Positions 17,516 through 24,867 of a stretch of DNA of 46,253 bases are shown here, in pieces (positions within the stretch are counted from its first letter, which is position 1; each line of letters starts with the position of its first letter). The notes beneath the pieces are model-generated. The model did no database searches, was not told the DNA's origin, and saw only the letters and a program-made list of their open reading frames with translations. The position numbers were made by a program, and so were the translations under genes. Origin of the DNA: Anaerolineales bacterium (GTDB taxonomy: Bacteria > Chloroflexota > Anaerolineae > Anaerolineales > Villigracilaceae); the NCBI GenBank assembly GCA_016932715.1, contig JAFGCG010000081.1, forward strand, positions 1 to 46,253, written 5' to 3'.

Positions 17516-17535
17516 CCCTGAGCGAAGTCGAAGGG
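17516..17535 (+). repeat. Dispersed CTGAGC...GAAGG element
   Basis: CCCTGAGCGAAGTCGAAGGG lies in the rpsI-mazG gap. Related sequences occur in truA (15854), before rplO (9259) and in the gene at 38542-39372. GTGTCA-containing sequence flanks it on both sides. Confidence 0.65.
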
Positions 17536-17564
17536 TGTCACGTGGCTAATGGAAAAACCATAGA

Positions 17565-17598
17565 CGTAATGCGCGGCGCGAGTTTCGCATTACGTTTT
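17565..17598 (+). terminator. Hairpin plus T-run after rpsI
   Basis: CGTAATGCG (17565-17573) pairs perfectly with CGCATTACG (17586-17594) around a 12-base loop and is followed by TTTT. It would end the ribosomal transcript ahead of mazG; the long loop makes it only moderately convincing. Confidence 0.45.
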
Positions 17599-17616
17599 AT
17601 GTTTAAAGGAAAGAAT

Positions 17617-18702
17617 ATGGATTTCGCACAGATCGCCCAAACATTCGAAGTGCTTCGCATCCCTCCGCCCTCGAGGCTGGTCCTGCTCGAAGCGCGGACT
17701 CTAGCCTCCGCGCATGTCCCGCCTTATCCCCCCGATATGCCTGTCCTGCTGACGAACGTTGAGGCGCCTGAGCTTGGCCTGCATTTGAAGGATGTTCTCC
17801 TGACAACCTATCCGAAGGAGCATGCAGTTTTCGTGGTGAAGGAAGGAAAGAAGAAAGAGGAAAGAGTTGAGACGATCAGCGGCGATGATTTTTCCGAAGA
17901 TACCTGCTTGTATGTTCCCGCACTGGGGGAAGGGACATCGTTCGAGTCTTTTGTCGAGATTACTGCCCATCTGCGCGCGCCGGACGGCTGTCCCTGGGAT
18001 CGCGAGCAGACGCATGAGACGCTGCGCAAGCACCTGCTGGAAGAGTCCTACGAAGCCATTTCTGCCATTGATTCGGGCAACTTCCTGGATATGCGCGAGG
18101 AGTTCGGCGATCTGTTGTTGCAGGTCGTTCTGCATTCCCAGATCGCGAACGAAGAAGGCCAATTCAACATTAATCAGGTTGTGCAGGGAATCTATTCCAA
18201 GATCGTCCGGCGTCATCCGCATGTGTTTGGTGATGTGGAGCTGGCAGATGTCGATGGCGTCCTGGCGAATTGGGAGAAGTTGAAGGAAAAGGAGAGAGGC
18301 AAGAAGAAAGATGGCAAGGGCTTCCTGGATGGCATACCAGCAGCTCTGCCTGCTTTGAGCCAGGCGCAGGAATATCAGGACCGCGCCGCGCGCGTCGGCT
18401 TTGACTGGCCCGAGATCGAGGGCGTACTGGAGAAGATCGCGGAAGAAGTCGAGGAAGTGAAGCGCGCCACGGACGAAAAAGAACTGGCTGGCGAGATTGG
18501 AGATTTGTTGTTCGCGCTCGTCAATCTTGCTCGCTGGAAAAAGGTGGATGCTGAATCCGTGCTGCGCGAGACGAATGTAAAATTCAAAAAGCGCTTTGGT
18601 TATGTGGAGCAAGGCGCGCGGAAACAGGGCCGCGAACTGTCGGGCCTGTCACTGGACGAAATGGAAGCTCTCTGGCAGGAGGCGAAGAGGCAGATGGGTT
18701 AG
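17617..18702 (+). CDS. mazG: MazG-family nucleoside triphosphate pyrophosphohydrolase with a methylase-domain remnant
   Basis: 361 residues from ATG 17617 (AAAGGA at 17605-17610). Residues about 120-361 are a two-unit MazG: LRAPDGCPWDREQTHETLRKH, the metal-binding EESYE and EEFGD (142-146, 161-165), and a second EEVEEVK...EIGDLLF set. MazG hydrolyses NTPs to NMP and pyrophosphate. Residues about 20-105 resemble the end of the SAM-dependent tetrapyrrole-methylase domain found in Firmicute YabN (VLLTNVEAPELGLHLKDVLL, LYVPAL), without its SAM-binding N-terminal half. That part is probably a relic. Confidence 0.9.
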   Translation: MDFAQIAQTFEVLRIPPPSRLVLLEARTLASAHVPPYPPDMPVLLTNVEAPELGLHLKDVLLTTYPKEHAVFVVKEGKKKEERVETISGDDFSEDTCLYVPALGEGTSFESFVEITAHLRAPDGCPWDREQTHETLRKHLLEESYEAISAIDSGNFLDMREEFGDLLLQVVLHSQIANEEGQFNINQVVQGIYSKIVRRHPHVFGDVELADVDGVLANWEKLKEKERGKKKDGKGFLDGIPAALPALSQAQEYQDRAARVGFDWPEIEGVLEKIAEEVEEVKRATDEKELAGEIGDLLFALVNLARWKKVDAESVLRETNVKFKKRFGYVEQGARKQGRELSGLSLDEMEALWQEAKRQMG

Positions 18703-18734
18703 CGACCACGCGAAATTCTGTCAAGCGCGGTCGC
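18702..18734. terminator. Possible hairpin between convergent genes
   Basis: GCGACC-A-CGC (18702-18711) pairs with GCG-C-GGTCGC (18725-18734) around a 13-base loop, with one mismatch. There is no T-run, so it is a weak terminator candidate between mazG and the minus-strand gene at 18808. The rest of the 105-base gap shows nothing recognisable. Confidence 0.3.
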
Positions 18735-18807
18735 ATGCCACGGCGGTTGGGGGATATCCTCGCCATGTTACCTGTCAGCATCTCAAAAGGATGGCGGTTT
18801 AGAATCC

Positions 18808-19179
18808 TCAGTCCGGCCTGAATGTGCCTCGAAGTAGAACCTCACCTGAGAAGCGGATTTCCGCCACGCTCCCGTTGTGCACTTCAGGGATCCTGTCTCC
18901 CCGGCTTGTGCTCAGGAGCAGGCGGGCGCGACCATGGTTTACCCTAAATTCGTGGACGGTGGCACCATCGATTACTGCAGAGACGGTAGATCCATCCGGG
19001 ACATTGACACTGTGAACTTCGATCTCGATTTGCTTTTCACCGTCCTCGTATTTTTTCATCTCGATCTCGCCACTTTTCGTTCCCATGAATAAACTTAGCA
19101 GCTTGTTCAGCAACGTCGGCTCTTGAACTCTGTAGAGGTCTGCCTCATATTCCGCGATTTTCCGCTTCCATCCTGCCAT
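18808..19179 (-). CDS. Hypothetical protein with a beta-rich C-terminal domain
   Basis: 123 residues from the ATG at 19179; AAAGGAGGT lies 9 bases upstream (plus-strand 19189-19197), which favours it over an ATG at 19188 that touches the Shine-Dalgarno. The first 50 residues are charged and helical. The rest alternates like a small beta sandwich (NVPDGSTVSAVIDGATVHEF, LLLSTSRGDRIPEV, GEVLLRGTF). I do not recognise a named family. It is immediately downstream of the amphi-Trp gene, with the ribosome-binding site overlapping that gene's end, so the two are probably co-transcribed. Confidence 0.65.
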   Translation of the reverse strand: MAGWKRKIAEYEADLYRVQEPTLLNKLLSLFMGTKSGEIEMKKYEDGEKQIEIEVHSVNVPDGSTVSAVIDGATVHEFRVNHGRARLLLSTSRGDRIPEVHNGSVAEIRFSGEVLLRGTFRPD

Positions 19180-19196
19180 CTTGCCCATACCTCCTT

Positions 19197-19418
19197 TCAC
19201 AGTTTCCACTTGAGCTGGAGCTCGACTTCCTCTGTGCCTTCTGAGCGTTCATGTTCCACGCTGATATTGGCGTTTGCGGGCACATAGATTCGTTTTCCGG
19301 CAACCTGAATGGAGAAAGCACTTCCTGATTCCAGGGCATCCGCCAGGCGTCGCAGCTTGGCAATGAACTGCTTTGTGGAATAGACCTTCTCCACATCTCG
19401 CTGTCTCTTCTTTGGCAT
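19197..19418 (-). CDS. Amphi-Trp domain protein
   Basis: 73 residues from ATG 19418, which has GGAGG 5 bases upstream; the frame extends to a TTG at 19430, but the Shine-Dalgarno sits inside that extension. The pattern fits the small amphi-Trp family: a basic N-terminus, VYSTKQFIAKLRRLADALESG, an amphipathic beta strand pair (FSIQVAGKRIYVPA, ISVEHE), and a terminal VELQLKWKL. The family's function is unknown. It heads a two-gene unit with the hypothetical gene downstream. Confidence 0.7.
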   Translation of the reverse strand: MPKKRQRDVEKVYSTKQFIAKLRRLADALESGSAFSIQVAGKRIYVPANANISVEHERSEGTEEVELQLKWKL

Positions 19419-19481
19419 ATCAACCTCCAATTCGTTTAGTCTATAGTTTTGCCACCCGGGATGGCTGTGCTATTGATGGTT

Positions 19482-20033
19482 TTATTTGTCATCCAGATTT
19501 ACTACCATTAAGTATTCATCATAATACTTGCCTTCATAAAAGATTGCCCGTGGTTCTATGCCGTAGGTTGTGAAGCTGCAGCGCTCATAACAGCGGATCG
19601 CCGGCTGATTGACCGCGGCAACTCCCAGCTTTACTAGGACAATTTCCCTCGCCTTGGCCCACGCAAAACACGAAGTGATCAGCTCTTCTGCAATGTGCAA
19701 ACCTCTCCATTCCGGCTCGACATAGACTCCCCAAATGTAGGCACCATGCCTTGTTTTCGGCGAACTTCCGCGTGCAATACCGGTCATACCGATTAGGTTG
19801 CCCTCCCGGGTGGCCAGGAAGATCGTCGACTCATCGGGCTGCATGGTGAGCATATCTTCCCAATATTTCAATGGATGATTTAGGTTTTTCTGATAGTCTG
19901 CGCTGAATGCAATCGAGCTGTCCTGCAAAGCGCCGAGACGCAACTCGCGGAACTGGACGGCATCGGCAGGCTTTGCTTCGCGAATGAGAACCTTGCCGCG
20001 CGCTGTAGCGAGTGACTGGATCATCGGTTGCAA
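19482..20033 (-). CDS. GNAT-family N-acetyltransferase
   Basis: 183 residues. The acetyl-CoA-binding motif A is VYVEPEWRGLHIAEELI near residues 115-131, preceded by the strands GNLIGMTGIARG and followed by VNQPAIRCYERCSFTTYG, the usual motif B end. Such enzymes transfer an acetyl group to an amine; the substrate cannot be told. Its start overlaps the end of the upstream lipoprotein gene by 13 bases, so they are probably co-transcribed. Confidence 0.88.
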   Translation of the reverse strand: MQPMIQSLATARGKVLIREAKPADAVQFRELRLGALQDSSIAFSADYQKNLNHPLKYWEDMLTMQPDESTIFLATREGNLIGMTGIARGSSPKTRHGAYIWGVYVEPEWRGLHIAEELITSCFAWAKAREIVLVKLGVAAVNQPAIRCYERCSFTTYGIEPRAIFYEGKYYDEYLMVVNLDDK

Positions 20034-20638
20034 TTAAAGCGTGCCAGTGCACTTTCAAACAAAACTGCGGCAGAGGCCTCGTCGGGTGTGTAAACCTTCC
20101 AGGCAAAGACGCGCTCGCCACAGGTCCAGGCTGCCGCGCCCCCAAAGGGCAGGACGGGAGTCGCAGCGGTGGTGATCGCAGTGTAGACAACGTTCATGTC
20201 GCGGATCAGCTTTACTTCCGGGGTGCCGAGGCGTGTATCCACACCTGGAGGCACGATCAGGTCGAGCATGAATTGGGGATCTGCCGTGCCCGGAGCAAAT
20301 TGCCACATCAATTGGATTACCAGACTGGCGCTGTAGGCCGCCATCAGCCCGGTTTGATAGGTGCTGGGACTTCCCTGATTGCTGGTGACAGCGCTAACAT
20401 CGTAGAACGCCATATCGATCGGATGGCCGATACAGAACTGATATTCGCAAAACAATCCTCTCAAATCAACCGGGGTGGGGGAGGGATGAGGCGTCGCGAT
20501 CGGCATGGATGTCGGCGTTGGGAGCGCGGCGAGGGTCGCCGCAACTGCCTGGTTGATCTGGATGTTCGGATCCGGCGTTTGACGCCCACAGGCTGTTACA
20601 ATCAACAGGAAAGCAAGGAGTACGGAACGGTAACGCAT
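20021..20638 (-). CDS. Predicted lipoprotein of unknown function
   Basis: 205 residues from ATG 20638. MRYRSVLLAFLLIVTAC is a signal peptide with lipobox VTAC, so the mature protein should be lipid-anchored outside the membrane. A Thr/Pro-rich linker (PTPTSMPIATPHPSPTPV) precedes a domain containing CEYQFCIGHPIDM and TCGERVFAWKVYTP, four cysteines in all plus one near the C-terminus. I recognise no family. A TATAAT ends 6 bases before the ATG, which predicts a leaderless mRNA. Confidence 0.75.
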   Translation of the reverse strand: MRYRSVLLAFLLIVTACGRQTPDPNIQINQAVAATLAALPTPTSMPIATPHPSPTPVDLRGLFCEYQFCIGHPIDMAFYDVSAVTSNQGSPSTYQTGLMAAYSASLVIQLMWQFAPGTADPQFMLDLIVPPGVDTRLGTPEVKLIRDMNVVYTAITTAATPVLPFGGAAAWTCGERVFAWKVYTPDEASAAVLFESALARFNCNR

Positions 20639-20644
20639 GCACTT

Positions 20645-20650
20645 ATTATA
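20645..20650 (-). promoter_or_regulatory. -10 box of a leaderless promoter
   Basis: On the minus strand TATAAT is followed by AAGTGC and then the ATG at 20638. Transcription would start at or within a base of the A of ATG. No good -35 was found. Confidence 0.55.
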
Positions 20651-20711
20651 CATTTATTTATTCGGAACATTATCCAGTGTGTCTGCGTCCATCAGAGGAA
20701 AAGGAGTGCCC

Positions 20712-21449
20712 ATGAGAAGACTTCTGTTTGTAATTGCGCTGCTTGCTTTGATCGTTACGGCTTGCACCTCCGCCGCGCCGACCGAAGGACCCTCGCTCAT
20801 CATCAAGCGACCGACCTCCACGCCAATCCCCAAAGAACCAATCCCCACCCCAAAACGGTCCCCGGCTGGACTGGCGGAAGAGGCGGTGGTCGAACGACTT
20901 GCTGCGAATCTCGGTTTGCAGGAGAGCGATATTTCTGTCCTGAGCAGCGAACTAGTTGAGTTTAGAGATTCATGCCTGGGGATGGTCCTGGAAGATGTAC
21001 CCTGTGCTCAGGTAATCACTCCTGGTTACACTGTTGTGTTGGAAGCCAACGGCCTGCAATATGAATATCGCACGAGCAGAGATGGCAAACGCATTCAGCC
21101 TGCTACGCTCGCCCTGGTCTGGAAACGCGAAGGCGGGATTGTCGGTTTCTGCGACACTCTGACCGTTTTTCTCTCCGGTGAAGTCTATGCCAGTCAGTGC
21201 AGACCGCAGGCGGAGGGCCGGACAGGCACATTCGCAGATTTGTTGTCTTCCCAGGAGCAGAAGCAATTCAATAACTGGATTGCCAAATTTGCTGAGACCC
21301 ATTTGGATGCTTCCGACCCCAAGGGTGTTTCAGACCGGATGGTGGTCACTTTGGAACTTTATGGGACGGGCAACAAGCCGCCCACCCAATCAGAACAGCA
21401 AGCCTTATTCAAATTTGCCCAGGAACTATATCAGGAGCTAGCCAGATAA
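20712..21449 (+). CDS. Predicted lipoprotein of unknown function
   Basis: 245 residues from ATG 20712, with AAAGGAG 5 bases upstream. MRRLLFVIALLALIVTAC is a lipoprotein signal with the same VTAC box as its divergent neighbour. A Pro/Thr-rich linker follows. The mature part has RDSCLGMVLEDVPCAQVITPG and EANGLQYEYRTSRDG, a pattern I associate with uncharacterised secreted proteins, then a helical C-terminus. No enzymatic motif is evident. It ends just before a palindromic terminator. Confidence 0.75.
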   Translation: MRRLLFVIALLALIVTACTSAAPTEGPSLIIKRPTSTPIPKEPIPTPKRSPAGLAEEAVVERLAANLGLQESDISVLSSELVEFRDSCLGMVLEDVPCAQVITPGYTVVLEANGLQYEYRTSRDGKRIQPATLALVWKREGGIVGFCDTLTVFLSGEVYASQCRPQAEGRTGTFADLLSSQEQKQFNNWIAKFAETHLDASDPKGVSDRMVVTLELYGTGNKPPTQSEQQALFKFAQELYQELAR

Positions 21450-21452
21450 ACG

Positions 21453-21482
21453 AACAGCCCCGCACAATTGTGCGGGGCTGTT
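21453..21482. terminator. Perfect 30-bp palindrome, bidirectional terminator
   Basis: AACAGCCCCGCACAA is followed directly by its exact reverse complement, giving a GC-rich stem with a 4-base loop, followed on both strands by GTT. It lies between the convergent lipoprotein gene and nirK and is suited to stop both. Confidence 0.75.
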
Positions 21483-21499
21483 TGAATCTGTCTGGTTTC

Positions 21500-22960
21500 C
21501 TAATGTCCGCTGCCGTCTGTTGGCGTGCCGTGGAAAATTTCAGGGTTTTCAGGGCCTTCGGCAATCAGGAACCCAGCCAGTCCGCGCTGCAGCCGTGAGA
21601 GTGCATGGTCCACGAGAATGTAGTTTCCGGGCACTTCCAGCCCGAACTCGACCATCGTCGCACCGCCCGGGGGCACCAGCGTCGTCTGGACGTTCGTCAG
21701 CGCCGGGGAGGTCAGTGAGGCTTGATCGTAGACCCGGTCGAAGATCTCACCAATGACATGGAACGAGGATGTGAAGTTGGGTCCGCCGACACCGAAGAAG
21801 ATGCGCACGGTCTCACCGACCTTTGCCTTGAGCGGCTTCTGTGTGGTCAGCCCGCCAACTGCGCCGTTGAACACCAGATATTCGGGGTCTTCATTCAGCA
21901 GTGCCTGCAGGTTTTCGGTGAGCTGTCCGGTGGAGCCAAAAGCCTCATTGGTGTAGAGTTCACCCTGCATCACATAAAACTCACGGTCCACGGGGGGCAA
22001 GCCTTCTTCGGGCTCGACCAGGATCAAACCATACATGCCATTGGCGATGTGCTGGGCAACCATGGGGGTGGCGCAGTGATAGACGTACAATCCGGGGTTC
22101 AGCGCCTTGGCGGTAAAGGTGGTCTCTTCACCCGGAGGAGTCTGGGTCATCGTTGCGCCGCCGCCGGGACCGGTCACGGCATGAAAGTCCACGGAATGTG
22201 CCATGGTGCTGTTCGTCAGGTTCTTCAAATGAACTTCGAGCGTATCGCCCACGCGCACCCGGTAGAAGGGACCGGGCACTTTGCCGTTGAAGGTCCAATA
22301 CTTGAAGGTCGTCCCATCGGCGAGCTGGCCCTCGATCTCGACAGTCTCCAGGTCGATGCGCACCGTCTGAGGTTCGCGCGGCCCGATCGGAGCCGGGATC
22401 TCGGTGGGGTCACGGACGATGTCCGCGCCGGTGGCGGCAGGGTTGTTCACAACGACAGGCCCGCTGGGAACAGTCTGACCGCTCACGGGTACAGCTCGAG
22501 CTGTATCGCTGGCTGTGCTGCCCGTTACTTCGAACTTCCCTTCCATGCCGGCCTGCCGGTGACCCGGGATCGTGCAGTAATACAGGAAAGAGCCGCCCAT
22601 GTCGACGGCGAACTCGAATGTGGTGCGTGATCCCTTGCCGACCACATGCTCGGACATGGCGTTGAAATCCGGGAAGGCAATGTCATGCTCCACGCCTTCG
22701 CCGCTCGACAAGGTGATCTTCAGCGTATCGCCCACATTCGCGCTCAGCGTTGGGTTGGGCACGCCGTCGATGCCTCCGCCGACACCAATAAATACCATTT
22801 TGCCGTCTGCCATGCCGGTTGTAAGTTCGTATTCGACGACTTTGCCCGTGCTCGCGATGCCGCTCGCTTCAGGGGCTGCATTTATGTTTGCATTTGCGCA
22901 GGCGGAAAGTAGAACTGAGATTGCCATCAGCAGGCTCAAAAGCTTGAACGTGTTTTTCAT
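21500..22960 (-). CDS. nirK: Copper-containing nitrite reductase with N-terminal cupredoxin domain
   Basis: 486 residues. A lipoprotein signal ends at Cys21 (LLSAC). Residues about 40-147 are an extra cupredoxin with type 1 copper ligands His92, Cys129, His134 and Met139. The NirK core follows: type 1 site His255, Cys296, His304, Met309; type 2 site His260, His295, His452; catalytic Asp258 and His401, all in register with Alcaligenes NirK. It reduces nitrite to nitric oxide outside the cytoplasm; the fused cupredoxin may hand over electrons. The start overlaps the DUF1858 stop (ATGA). Confidence 0.95.
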   Translation of the reverse strand: MKNTFKLLSLLMAISVLLSACANANINAAPEASGIASTGKVVEYELTTGMADGKMVFIGVGGGIDGVPNPTLSANVGDTLKITLSSGEGVEHDIAFPDFNAMSEHVVGKGSRTTFEFAVDMGGSFLYYCTIPGHRQAGMEGKFEVTGSTASDTARAVPVSGQTVPSGPVVVNNPAATGADIVRDPTEIPAPIGPREPQTVRIDLETVEIEGQLADGTTFKYWTFNGKVPGPFYRVRVGDTLEVHLKNLTNSTMAHSVDFHAVTGPGGGATMTQTPPGEETTFTAKALNPGLYVYHCATPMVAQHIANGMYGLILVEPEEGLPPVDREFYVMQGELYTNEAFGSTGQLTENLQALLNEDPEYLVFNGAVGGLTTQKPLKAKVGETVRIFFGVGGPNFTSSFHVIGEIFDRVYDQASLTSPALTNVQTTLVPPGGATMVEFGLEVPGNYILVDHALSRLQRGLAGFLIAEGPENPEIFHGTPTDGSGH

Positions 22961-23184
22961 GGGATACTCCTTTGGTTATCTTCCTCGGACACATGCTCGA
23001 TTTCCTCGATCAGTGTCGCCAGGGGGATCTGATAGGTTTCTGCCACATCCTTCAGGGTGCAAAACTGCTGCATGAGACAGCCGACGCACCTGGTTTTGTT
23101 TCTGATGAATACTGAAAACGCGCGCGGCGATTCCTGCAGTACTTGCTCGACAGTCAGATGGGTGTGGAGAGTTTTTGTGTTCAT
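22957..23184 (-). CDS. DUF1858 redox-disulfide domain protein
   Basis: 75 residues from ATG 23184. RNKTRCVGCLMQQFCTLKDVA, with a CxxC pair and a third cysteine, fits the DUF1858 family, a small domain often near hybrid-cluster protein or nitrogen-oxide genes and proposed to act in redox or metal-cluster handling. Upstream in-frame residues from 23250 lie across the promoter and are rejected. It overlaps nirK by 4 bases, so the two are translationally coupled. The promoter holds a palindrome. Confidence 0.8.
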   Translation of the reverse strand: MNTKTLHTHLTVEQVLQESPRAFSVFIRNKTRCVGCLMQQFCTLKDVAETYQIPLATLIEEIEHVSEEDNQRSIP

Positions 23185-23187
23185 TTT

Positions 23188-23209
23188 CACAAATAATATC
23201 CGATTTGTG
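23188..23209 (-). promoter_or_regulatory. Palindromic operator over the DUF1858-nirK promoter
   Basis: CACAAAT, 8 bases, ATTTGTG. On the minus strand the -10-like TATTAT (23198-23193) lies inside the palindrome, 8 bases before the ATG at 23184. A dimeric regulator bound here would block or restructure the promoter. The Crp/FNR protein encoded next upstream is the obvious candidate, but the sequence is not a standard FNR or CRP site. Confidence 0.5.
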
Positions 23210-23240
23210 GGATTTTGTCTTTGCGCTGGCGCAAATAACA

Positions 23241-23267
23241 AAAAAGGCACGCCTCGCGCGTACCTTT
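23241..23267 (-). terminator. Terminator of the Crp/FNR gene
   Basis: Read on the minus strand, AAAGGTACGC pairs with GCGTGCCTTT (one G-U pair) around a 5-base loop and is followed by a T-rich tract. It lies 28 bases past the regulator's stop codon and separates it from the DUF1858-nirK promoter. Confidence 0.7.
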
Positions 23268-23294
23268 TGACGTTTCGCTCTTTGCCGAAGCCGG

Positions 23295-23996
23295 TTACTG
23301 GTCCAGCCCCTCGGAGATTTGCACCAGCCCGTGCGGATTCCGGATCACGACCCGCTCACGGCCTGCCGCCACCAGGCCGCGCCGCTCCCAGTCTGCCAGC
23401 ACCCGGCTGACGGTGAACATGGTCGTCCCGGAGGCTTCAGCCACATCCTGGCGTGTGAGCGGCAGCTCGACCGTCATCCCATCACCTTCTGTCCGCTTCC
23501 CGATTTGTGCAGCCAGCCTGAGAATGGTCAGGGCGATCCGACGTTCCACGCGTTCGGTTGCCAGCTCGCGGTAACGCTCCTGCATTTCCATGATATAGCT
23601 CGTCATCAACTGCATCAGGTTGATGTTCAGGTAGGGACGGTTCTGCATCATCTCTTTGAGGAAGCTGCTTTCGATGGCGAGCGCTGTGCTTGGCTCGAGA
23701 GCCTGTGCCGTGGCAGGGTAGGTGGCGTTCTCACGGACCGCGCCCAGCGCGCCGAACATCTGCCACTCGGTGATCGTCCGCAAATTGACCTGCTGCCCGG
23801 TAGCGCTGGTTTGCAGCAGCTTAGCTCGCCCTTCGATTAAGACGTAAAAGTAGGCGGCAGGGTCGCCCTGAAAAAAGAAAAACTCACCTTCCTCGATCGA
23901 ACGCACAATCCCTTTTTCGACGAATAACTTGAGATCTTCCTCCGGGGCATCCTTGAATACGTTGACGCGGCGCAAATCAGCTGGATCCATTTTCAT
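23295..23996 (-). CDS. Crp/FNR-family transcriptional regulator
   Basis: 233 residues. Residues about 1-120 are a cyclic-nucleotide-binding-like beta barrel (GEFFFFQGDPAAYFYVLIEGRAKL). A long helix follows, then a winged helix with LTRQDVAEASGTTMFTVSRVLADWERRGL (residues about 180-208). There are no cysteines for an iron-sulfur cluster and no clear heme ligand set, so it is not classical FNR; the DNR/NnrR-like and Crp groups are options. It is the likely regulator of DUF1858-nirK next to it. Confidence 0.88.
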   Translation of the reverse strand: MKMDPADLRRVNVFKDAPEEDLKLFVEKGIVRSIEEGEFFFFQGDPAAYFYVLIEGRAKLLQTSATGQQVNLRTITEWQMFGALGAVRENATYPATAQALEPSTALAIESSFLKEMMQNRPYLNINLMQLMTSYIMEMQERYRELATERVERRIALTILRLAAQIGKRTEGDGMTVELPLTRQDVAEASGTTMFTVSRVLADWERRGLVAAGRERVVIRNPHGLVQISEGLDQ

Positions 23997-24002
23997 GGGA
24001 CT

Positions 24003-24008
24003 ATTCTA
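24003..24008 (-). promoter_or_regulatory. -10 box of a leaderless promoter for the Crp/FNR gene
   Basis: On the minus strand TAGAAT is followed by 6 bases (AGTCCC) and ATG at 23996. There is no Shine-Dalgarno between them. The -35 region is weak. Confidence 0.5.
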
Positions 24009-24060
24009 CTTCATAGACAATTTGCCCGCCCAAAATATGACATTCTTCATCGGAAAACTC

Positions 24061-24090
24061 TTGACTCCGGAGACGGCTTCATGTTATTAT
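24061..24090 (+). promoter_or_regulatory. Promoter of csoR
   Basis: TTGACT (24061-24066), an 18-base spacer and TATTAT (24085-24090). The start site would fall within the adjoining C/G-tract palindrome, so occupation of that tract should control this promoter. Confidence 0.65.
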
Positions 24091-24097
24091 GTTGCAG

Positions 24098-24120
24098 CCC
24101 CACCCCCCTGGGGGGGGGTA
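24098..24120 (+). promoter_or_regulatory. CsoR-type operator
   Basis: CCCCACCCCCC, one T, then nine G and TA: an inverted C-tract/G-tract. CsoR-family repressors bind pseudo-palindromes of the form TACCCnnnGGGTA with central C and G runs. It lies between the csoR -10 box and the start codon, which implies autoregulation by copper. Confidence 0.7.
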
Positions 24121-24161
24121 AGAAGAAAGAGCCTGACTTGCTCACTATGTAAGAGGTAATC

Positions 24162-24452
24162 ATGGAAAATGACCAGCGAAGCAGTCCTGTGGACAGCACG
24201 ATCCGCAGACTCAAAACCGTGGAAGGGCACTTGCGCGGCGTCATCCGCATGGTGGAGGAGGATGCCTACTGCATCGACGTGATCCGCCAGATCCAGGCTG
24301 TCGAAGCGGCCTTGAACAAGGTCAGCTCCAAAATCCTGGAAGACCACCTGAATTCCTGCGTCATCACTGCCATCCAGGGCAGCGACAAAAAGGAACGCGA
24401 ACGCGTCCTGAAGGAAATTACGGAAGTTTTTGAGATGTCGACGAAAGTTTGA
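24162..24452 (+). CDS. csoR: Copper-sensing repressor, CsoR family
   Basis: 96 residues, all-helical DUF156 fold. The Cu(I) ligands Cys37, His62 and Cys66 are present (YC, DHLNSC). The metal-free protein represses, and Cu(I) releases it from DNA. AAGAGGTAAT precedes the ATG. It heads csoR-copZ-copA and lies directly upstream of a copper chaperone and pump, which supports copper over nickel or formaldehyde sensing. Confidence 0.92.
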   Translation: MENDQRSSPVDSTIRRLKTVEGHLRGVIRMVEEDAYCIDVIRQIQAVEAALNKVSSKILEDHLNSCVITAIQGSDKKERERVLKEITEVFEMSTKV

Positions 24453-24453
24453 T

Positions 24454-24489
24454 AGTTGCGCAGTTAAGTAGTTTGGTGATTGAGTGGTC
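24454..24489 (+). repeat. Octanucleotide tandem repeat downstream of csoR
   Basis: AGTTGCGC, AGTTAAGT, AGTTTGGT, GATTGAGT, then GGTC: units with period 8. It fills the start of the csoR-copZ gap. A small hairpin (GCTAC/GTAGC, 24495-24506) and a TATAAT (24515-24520) follow, the latter a possible extra promoter for copZ. Confidence 0.55.
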
Positions 24490-24537
24490 GCAGCGCTACG
24501 TGTAGCCAAAATAATATAATTCAAGGAGATTTAGATT

Positions 24538-24756
24538 ATGACCACAGTAACATATTCTGTCCCCGCCATTCATTGCGGGCATTGCACCCACACGATTGAA
24601 ACGGAAGTAGGCGAGTTGCAGGGCGTTCAATCCGTCAAAGCCGATCAGGAGTCCAGGAAAGTCCAGATCACGTTTGATGCGCCTGCCAGCGAGGAGAAGA
24701 TCAAGGCTTTACTGGCTGAGATCAACTATCCTGCTGAAGGATCGAGTAGTCTGTAA
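24538..24756 (+). CDS. copZ: Copper chaperone CopZ
   Basis: 72 residues, a single heavy-metal-associated domain: MTTVTYSVPAIHCGHCTHTI has the metal-binding Cys-Gly-His-Cys (the usual form is MTCxxC; here IHCGHC). Such chaperones carry Cu(I) to the pump CopA and to CsoR. CAAGGAG lies 10 bases before the ATG. A 111-base gap separates it from copA, with a hairpin (AGACCT/AGGTCT, 24843-24857) just before copA. Confidence 0.93.
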   Translation: MTTVTYSVPAIHCGHCTHTIETEVGELQGVQSVKADQESRKVQITFDAPASEEKIKALLAEINYPAEGSSSL

Positions 24757-24867
24757 TATTGAGCCCCGACTGGTCTTAGCGGTAGTGTTTCACTCAAGGA
24801 ACCATGTCTGGAAAAGAATAAGGACAGATAGCCTTCTTACAAAGACCTTTCAGGTCTGGGATGTGAT

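Noticed and set aside
17701..18612. A 303-codon open frame on the minus strand opposite mazG
   Set aside because: Mirror frame of the MazG coding sequence; no independent support.
20012..20959. A 315-codon plus-strand frame across the lipoprotein pair
   Set aside because: It overlaps two oppositely oriented genes with clear lipoprotein signals, and has no domain.
21722..22630. A 302-codon open frame on the plus strand opposite nirK
   Set aside because: Antisense to nirK, whose copper ligands are all in register. The translated sequence has no domain pattern.
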